Shown here in pieces: positions 32,643 through 37,224 of a DNA stretch of 37,224 nt (position 1 is the stretch's first letter; every line of letters starts with the position of its first letter). The notes under the pieces are model-generated. The model did not search any database. It worked only from the letters and a program-made list of their open reading frames with translations, and was not told where the DNA came from. This DNA is from UKL13-2 sp036394575 (GTDB taxonomy: Bacteria; Pseudomonadota; Gammaproteobacteria; Burkholderiales; Usitatibacteraceae). The translations under genes and the position numbers were made by a program. The stretch spans positions 1-37,224 of the forward strand of contig DASWEY010000023.1 of the NCBI GenBank assembly GCA_036394575.1, read 5' to 3'.

Positions 32643-34619
32643 ATGGACAAGCACGCAGGCGACAAGAACCAAGGCGAAGCAACCGAGCAGGGCAGCGAAG
32701 AACCAAACAGCAATCTCGATCGACGCAACTTCCTGAAAACCGCAGCCGCTGCCGGCGCGGCCGCAGTCACCGCGGCGAGCCAGGTCGCTGCTTCTCCCAA
32801 CACGGCTGCCGAACCCGCCGCCAACTCCGGCGATGAATCCACCGCCAAAAAGCCAAAAGAAAAAAAGCCCCTCGGCGAGCACACCATCCCGCGCCCCGGC
32901 TCCGACTTCATGGTCGATGTGATCAAGACGCTGAACCTCGATTACGTCGCCTGCAATCCCGGCTCCAGCTTCCGCAGCCTGCATGAATCCACCGTCAATT
33001 ACGGCGGCAACAAGAAGCCCGAGCTGATCACCTGCATGCATGAGGAATCCTCGGTGGCGCTGGCGCATGGTTACGCCAAGGCGGCGGGCAAGCCGATGGC
33101 GGTGTATGCGCACGGCACCGTCGGTTTACAGCATGCCTCGATGGCGATCTACAACGCCTGGTGCGATCGCGTGCCGATCGTGATGTATGCCGGCAACGGC
33201 GTCGATGCCAACAAGCGCCGCCCCGGCACCGAATGGTCGCACTCGGTGCAGGATGCCGCCGCCCTGGTGCGCGATTTTGTGAAGTGGGACGATATGCCCG
33301 GCTCGCTGCAGCACTTTGCCGAATCCGCGGTGCGCGCCTACAAGCTCGCCACCACCTCGCCGATGGAGCCGACCCTGATTGTCGCCGATATGGAGTTGCA
33401 GGAAAGCTCCATCGAGGACGAAGCCGCGCTACGCATTCCCAAGCTCGTGCCGACGATTCCCGCGCAGGGCGATGCCGGCGCGCTGGCCGAAGCCGCCAAA
33501 TTATTGGTCAACGCCAAATCGCCGGTGATCCTCGCCGACCGCGCCGCGCGCACCCAGAACGGCATCAAGCGACTCGTCGAACTGGCGGAAGCTTTGAATG
33601 TGCCGGTGGTCGATCTCGGCGGCCGCATGAATTTCCCCAGCCGCCATTATCTATGCCACACGGACGCAAGACGCTCGCTGGTGCGCGAGGCCGATGTAGT
33701 GCTGATGCTCGAAGTCTATGACCCCTGGGGCCAGTTCAACAGCGTCGGCGATCCGCACCATGAATATCGGCGTCTGGCCAAGCCGGATGTGAAGATCATC
33801 AGCATCTCGATGAGCGATGTCTATATCCGTTCCAACTACCAGGATTTCCAGCGCTTCATGCCGGTCGATTTGCCGATCGTCGGCGATGTCGAAGCCACGC
33901 TGCCGCTGCTGACCGAAGCGGTGAAGCGCGCCATCACGCCGGCAATCAAATCGGCGGTCGATGCGCGCGCGCCCAAGCATCGCGAGACGCAAGCAAAATT
34001 TATCGCCACCGCAAAAGAAGAAGCCGCCATCGGCTGGGACCTGAGCCCCATCACCACCGCGCGCATGGCGATGGAAGTATGGAATGTGATCAAGGACGAG
34101 AACTGGTCGCTGGCCGTCAGCGACCGGATTGCCTGGGCGCGCCGCCTGTGGCCGACCACCGAGCATTATCAGATGCTGGGCGGCTCCGGCGGGCAGGGCG
34201 TCGGCTACGGCGCACCGGCGGCAGTGGGCGCCGCACTCGCCAACCGCGACCGCGGCCGCTTCACCGTCACCTTCCAGCCCGACGGCGATCTGATGTACGC
34301 CCCCGGCGTGCTGTGGACCGCCGCGCATCACAAGATCCCGATCCTGTTCGTGATGCACAACAACCGCGCCTACCACCAGGAAGTGATGCACCTGCAACGC
34401 ATGGCCGCCATCCACGACCGCCGTCCCGACCAGGCCTGGATCGGCAATGCCATCAGCAATCCGGACATCGACTACGCCAAACTCGCGCAGGCGCATGGGG
34501 TGTGGGGCGAGGGGCCGATTACGGAGTCGTCGAAACTGGCGGCGGCCTTGAAGCGGGCGGTGGCGGTGGTGAAGAGTGGGCAGCCGGCGTTGCTGGATGT
34601 GGTTTGTCAGGCGAGGTAG
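32643..34619 (+). CDS. ThDP-dependent enzyme with a Tat signal
   Basis: A 658-residue protein with the three-domain layout of acetolactate synthase/benzoylformate decarboxylase-type enzymes. The N-terminal PYR domain has the catalytic Glu in CMHEESSVALAHGYAKA (about 134); the central domain follows; the C-terminal PP domain has the ThDP-Mg motif DGDLMYAPG (547) and HNNRAYH (about 572). The first 60 residues are an added leader with a twin-arginine motif D-R-R-N-F-L-K (26-32) and an Ala-rich stretch, pointing to Tat export of a folded, cofactor-loaded enzyme. GAGGAG before the ATG at 32643 sets the start; the longer frame (32622) adds seven residues. Exact reaction unknown: a decarboxylase or carboligase on a 2-oxoacid is inferred. 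Confidence 0.85.
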   Translation: MDKHAGDKNQGEATEQGSEEPNSNLDRRNFLKTAAAAGAAAVTAASQVAASPNTAAEPAANSGDESTAKKPKEKKPLGEHTIPRPGSDFMVDVIKTLNLDYVACNPGSSFRSLHESTVNYGGNKKPELITCMHEESSVALAHGYAKAAGKPMAVYAHGTVGLQHASMAIYNAWCDRVPIVMYAGNGVDANKRRPGTEWSHSVQDAAALVRDFVKWDDMPGSLQHFAESAVRAYKLATTSPMEPTLIVADMELQESSIEDEAALRIPKLVPTIPAQGDAGALAEAAKLLVNAKSPVILADRAARTQNGIKRLVELAEALNVPVVDLGGRMNFPSRHYLCHTDARRSLVREADVVLMLEVYDPWGQFNSVGDPHHEYRRLAKPDVKIISISMSDVYIRSNYQDFQRFMPVDLPIVGDVEATLPLLTEAVKRAITPAIKSAVDARAPKHRETQAKFIATAKEEAAIGWDLSPITTARMAMEVWNVIKDENWSLAVSDRIAWARRLWPTTEHYQMLGGSGGQGVGYGAPAAVGAALANRDRGRFTVTFQPDGDLMYAPGVLWTAAHHKIPILFVMHNNRAYHQEVMHLQRMAAIHDRRPDQAWIGNAISNPDIDYAKLAQAHGVWGEGPITESSKLAAALKRAVAVVKSGQPALLDVVCQAR

Positions 34620-34622
34620 TGA

Positions 34623-34766
34623 ATCGCCACCAGTTTTCTAGACAACCCCGAGCTGCTTAAAGTACTGCCGTTCAAATTCTACCGGCGCCAGGTGTTGCAA
34701 CTGCTCGACGCCTTCATCGAGAAGGGGCAGCTAAAAAAGAAGGTGCAACGAGCGGTGCAGCGCTGA
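34623..34766 (+). pseudogene. possible gene fragment, 47 codons
   Basis: After the stop of the ThDP gene an open stretch encodes 47 residues including NPELLKVLPFKFYRRQ and LLDAFIEKGQLKKKVQ, with no start codon. It reads like the C-terminal helix of a protein and may be a relic of a lost gene. Family not recognised. Confidence 0.3.
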
Positions 34767-34797
34767 CCGCCGCTGGCCGCGCAACGCGACGAGCTCA

Positions 34798-34827
34798 ATA
34801 AAAACAACGCCCGCGACAGCGGGCGTT
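34798..34827 (-). terminator. rho-independent terminator for the minus strand
   Basis: Arms AACGCCCGC and GCGGGCGTT (34806-34814 and 34819-34827) with a four-base loop. On the minus strand the stem is followed by GTTTTTATT. It closes the RHS/immunity array about 60 bases after the last stop. Confidence 0.8.
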
Positions 34828-34888
34828 GGGGTTGGGCTTCTCTCTTTAAAGACAGATCACGGCGGGAACTTAATGCGAGCCCTTAGAG

Positions 34889-35203
34889 CTATAAATTATT
34901 GCGTAAAGGAAAGAAAAAAATATAGGCCAATGCTAAGTTACCGAGCAAAGCAACACAACAAGCAAAGCTCAAGGGGAAATCATGCAGTTTCAGAAATCGA
35001 AATGTCCATAAAAATTTTTGTAACTCCCAAGCGCTACCCCCAACGTTTGATCCTCCAATTTTCGGCGAACCTAATTGAACATAAAGATCAGGATGCCGTT
35101 TTTTCAACCGAGAGATGATCCAAATTCCCGCAATAGAAGTAACGAAAACACTGAATACAAAACACACGAAAGAAAGGTGCGTGAAAATATCCTCAATTAC
35201 CAT
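34889..35203 (-). CDS. small membrane protein downstream of RHS tip 2 (candidate immunity)
   Basis: A 104-residue protein with a hydrophobic helix near residues 9-31 and another near 78-97. Between them lies a charged segment RLKKRHPDLYVQLGSPKI that recalls UspB-like small membrane proteins. Its ATG overlaps the stop of the RHS tip gene by seven bases, so translation is coupled. That position, one small gene directly after a toxin tip, is where immunity proteins lie in RHS systems; a membrane immunity protein would suit a toxin acting on the membrane or from the periplasm. No direct evidence of immunity. Confidence 0.6.
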   Translation of the reverse strand: MVIEDIFTHLSFVCFVFSVFVTSIAGIWIISRLKKRHPDLYVQLGSPKIGGSNVGGSAWELQKFLWTFRFLKLHDFPLSFACCVALLGNLALAYIFFFPLRNNL

Positions 35204-35946
35204 TTGATCGTTCCACCGGTAGTTACATTCGCAGAAGGTGTCCCAACAACTAGAGCGGGGCCAGTGGAAAATGAGCTTCCGTTTTGGAAATAATTTTGCG
35301 TTAGCGTCACGCCAGCACCAGTATTCCCAGGGAGGGGAGTACTAAAATTCATCTTCAATGTGGGCCCGGATGTTTCTCCCCAAGACTTTCCAAACTGGTC
35401 AGATATGCGCACGCTCACATTACCCCCTGTACCTATTCCCGCTCCTAGATAGCATGACCCTCCGCTTGGGCCTGACTTAGCAGAAAAATTGACGATGACG
35501 GGTACGGCAATGACACCGACCCTCACATATCCGACTGGAATATTGGCAGAGACATTAAAATCACCGAGGCCCACGGTATTTAATAATTGGGTAAAAGGCG
35601 ACGGCGAGGGTGATGGTGGGGCATACGAATAAGGGATGTTGAGATTAGGCACCGGGAAGCCTGGAAACCCCGCTTCTAAGCCAAACGGGTCCGAGAACTT
35701 CAACGGACTTCCGTCTACATACGCGTAAGTATTTATCCCGCCGCGCAGCCCGATCGGATCGCTCTGGATATAGCGCCCCGACAGTAGGTCGAGATCGCGG
35801 TGGGTGTTTTGCAGCGTGCCGGTCTCGGCATCGAAGTACGTCATGCCGCCGAAGCGCAGGTTATATCTGAAGGTCGTGCTGGTCGAGTTGGGGTCCTCGT
35901 TGGGCGCACTGCTCCCGAACGGATCATCATTCTTCCACTCCCACAC
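35197..35946 (-). CDS. displaced RHS C-terminal tip (orphan toxin module 2)
   Basis: This encodes the end of an RHS protein without the long repeat body. The RHS-associated core is present: FGGMTYFDAETGTLQNTHRDLDLLSGRYIQSDPIGLRGG and NTYAYVDGSPLKFSDPFGL. The last 140 residues, after DPFGL, are Gly/Ser/Thr-rich with a single Cys and probably all beta; the type is not recognised. RHS similarity continues upstream to 36021 (HLGTPRAITRASDNAKVWEW) where a stop and the preceding membrane-protein gene cut it, so no native start exists; GTG at 35946 is formal. Such tips usually wait silent and become active by recombination into the full RHS gene. Confidence 0.75.
   Translation of the reverse strand: MWEWKNDDPFGSSAPNEDPNSTSTTFRYNLRFGGMTYFDAETGTLQNTHRDLDLLSGRYIQSDPIGLRGGINTYAYVDGSPLKFSDPFGLEAGFPGFPVPNLNIPYSYAPPSPSPSPFTQLLNTVGLGDFNVSANIPVGYVRVGVIAVPVIVNFSAKSGPSGGSCYLGAGIGTGGNVSVRISDQFGKSWGETSGPTLKMNFSTPLPGNTGAGVTLTQNYFQNGSSFSTGPALVVGTPSANVTTGGTIKW
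35714..35900. repeat. direct repeat of RHS core DNA, copy in module 2
   Basis: Matches 37021-37207 at the same length (187 bases) with scattered substitutions and no gaps; long stretches such as cgatcggatcgctctggata are identical. This homology would allow recombination between modules. Confidence 0.85.
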
Positions 35947-36030
35947 CTTGGCGTTGTCGCTCGCCCGGGTGATCGCCCTCGGGGTGCCCAGATGATCGGG
36001 ATTTATTTGGCCCCATTTGTCTTATTTATC

Positions 36031-36462
36031 TCAACCCATTTGTTTTTCTTTTCTTGCTTTGAAAAAACCTCCAACAAAAAAACCAAATAAAGCAAAAAAT
36101 AGAACTATTGGCGAAAGCACAACACCAGCAATCAGGAAACGACCTCTAATAACATCACGAGTAGTCACATCTAAATGGGCGATCCATAAGATCTCCCCGT
36201 AGCCGCATAATCCGCGTAGCACAACGTACTCGAGCCAAAAGGTAAGTAATGCCAGCAATAGCGCGACCGAAACCCTGACTTCGTTTGAACGTTTGACAAC
36301 AAAGCCGATTGCAATAAATGCAAATGCCCTAGCCATCCACAACATTAACCCAGTCGCGGAACTTACGCCCGGCGGATCAAGAACTATCCCAGCAACTAAC
36401 GAAAAAACGAGCAGTGCAATTGAAGGAACTAAAACACTACCTCGAAAATTTGATTGCTTCAT
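36031..36462 (-). CDS. four-helix membrane protein after RHS tip 1 (candidate immunity)
   Basis: A 143-residue membrane protein with about four hydrophobic helices: residues 9-27, 37-57, 65-85 and 108-130. The C-terminus ends in basic FKARKEKQMG. Its gene starts 50 bases after the stop of the first RHS tip and ends ten bases before the RHS homology of module 2 resumes. This places it as the immunity gene of tip 1, inferred by position. AT-richer than the upstream chromosome, as RHS tips and immunity genes commonly are. Family not recognised. Confidence 0.55.
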   Translation of the reverse strand: MKQSNFRGSVLVPSIALLVFSLVAGIVLDPPGVSSATGLMLWMARAFAFIAIGFVVKRSNEVRVSVALLLALLTFWLEYVVLRGLCGYGEILWIAHLDVTTRDVIRGRFLIAGVVLSPIVLFFALFGFFVGGFFKARKEKQMG

Positions 36463-36512
36463 ATTATCGACACCAAAAAAAATGGCCCAATTTAAGAGAA
36501 CTCTTCAATACA

Positions 36513-37224
36513 TTATTTTGTCCCGAGCCAGCTTGGTAAGCTGGATTTGGCATCGGTTTTAGTATCACAAGTTACTTGATCACAGGGTTTACAAAATCGT
36601 TTCGCACACTGATCGGAAAGTAAATTTGTCAGAGACATCATGGTAGAAACTCCCCCATACTTTGGTTTAAGGAAACTTGAGGCGACTTTGACTTCGCATT
36701 CCGTCAACTTTGATTGATCGCAACATAGTCCGCTTGGCGGGACATAGCCTGGGTTACATTGGTTGCCGCCATATAGTAGGCAATTCATGTCGCCTGGTGC
36801 GCATTCGCCACAAATCTTGTCCCCCCCTGTAGGCTTCAAGTCCTGCATTTTCTTATCGACATTTCTGCCAAATTCATACCAAGCGTTCCAGAGAGCTGTA
36901 AAAGCATCAGGCTTATTAACACCAGGTACCCCAACTTTTCCCGGATATCCAGGCCCATTTAAGCCTCCTGCGCCTTGGCCCATCAGCCCAAAATTGTCGA
37001 CGAGGCTCAGGGGATTCCCAGCTACATACGCATAAGTATTGATCCCACCGCCCAACCCGATCGGATCGCTCTGGATATAGCGCCCCGACAGCAGATCGAG
37101 ATCGCGGTGGGTGTTTTGCAGCGTGCCGGTCTCGGCGTCGAAGTACGTCATGCCACCGAAGCGCAGGTTGTACCTGAAGCTGGTGCCGGTCGAGTCGGGG
37201 TCCTCATTCACCGGATTGTTCCCG
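36513..37224 (-). CDS. RHS repeat protein, C-terminal core and Cys-rich tip (5' end outside window)
   Basis: Open to the end of the window, so the RHS body lies to the right. It begins GNNPVNEDPDST and continues with the RHS-associated core FGGMTYFDAETG...GRYIQSDPIGLGGG and NTYAYVAGNPLSLVDNFGL. The tip after NFGL is about 150 residues with 11 Cys in the last 100 (ICGEC, MNC, QC, LCC, EC, QC, FC, PC, TC). Tip domains of RHS proteins are usually toxins delivered by type VI secretion or displayed outside the cell; this one is of unknown type and its disulfide potential suggests extracellular or periplasmic action. Followed by the four-helix gene at 36031-36462. Confidence 0.8.
   Translation of the reverse strand, partial: GNNPVNEDPDSTGTSFRYNLRFGGMTYFDAETGTLQNTHRDLDLLSGRYIQSDPIGLGGGINTYAYVAGNPLSLVDNFGLMGQGAGGLNGPGYPGKVGVPGVNKPDAFTALWNAWYEFGRNVDKKMQDLKPTGGDKICGECAPGDMNCLLYGGNQCNPGYVPPSGLCCDQSKLTECEVKVASSFLKPKYGGVSTMMSLTNLLSDQCAKRFCKPCDQVTCDTKTDAKSSLPSWLGTK
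37021..37207. repeat. direct repeat of RHS core DNA, copy in module 1
   Basis: Counterpart of 35714-35900, same strand and frame, 187 bases without gaps. Confidence 0.85.

Overview
The window looks like a chromosomal segment of a GC-rich betaproteobacterium, most likely Burkholderiales or a close relative. The basis is a Bug-type tricarboxylate receptor, a complete hut operon with a HutC repressor, a Pht5-like solute-binding protein, and dispersed palindromic repeats between genes. No rRNA, tRNA, CRISPR array, transposase or phage genes were seen. Species cannot be named from the sequence.

Layout. 1-960: 3' end of an acetyl-CoA hydrolase/transferase. 1135-4266: two tandem related pilin-like secreted proteins. 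4336-6981: VOC protein, TauE/SafE permease, a two-helix membrane protein and a DUF1428 protein. 7146-9559: a small membrane protein and two divergent exported proteins of unknown function, one with an EF-hand. 9753-11611: a minus-strand accessory island with a HigBA-like toxin-antitoxin pair, an unknown possibly nuclease-like protein, and a small membrane protein whose flanks have the arm structure of an integron gene cassette. 11904-18211: histidine degradation operon hutH-hutC-hutU-hutI-hutG on the minus strand, converting histidine through urocanate, imidazolonepropionate and formiminoglutamate to glutamate. 18627-22959: exported HExxH protein, Pht5-like protein with a small Cys-containing partner, a short FtsZ-like protein lacking the tubulin signature loop, and an iron-type periplasmic binding protein. 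23097-26253: small cytosolic proteins (YjbR-like, GFA, YkvA-like), then a DUF2946 protein and a beta-barrel-type protein with a CSSCGC motif. 26345-30986: minus-strand catabolic cluster of two paralogous TauD/TfdA dioxygenases flanking an SDR and an aldehyde dehydrogenase. 31435-34619: Bug receptor and a ThDP-dependent enzyme that carries a Tat signal. 34889-37224: two successive RHS C-terminal tip + small membrane protein modules, the downstream one being a displaced orphan, closed by a minus-strand terminator.

The metabolic genes suggest a soil or water heterotroph using amino acids and small organic acids or aromatics: uptake receptors, dioxygenases and dehydrogenases lie together. The RHS array and the TA/cassette island are the accessory parts. 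At least four families of dispersed palindromic repeats (A-D below) sit in the spaces between genes, and one has inserted inside the hut operon.

The most unusual items are the cassette-like element, the RHS orphan array, the FtsZ-like protein without its GTP signature, the Tat-exported ThDP enzyme, and the nearly leaderless higBA promoter with an operator over its -10.
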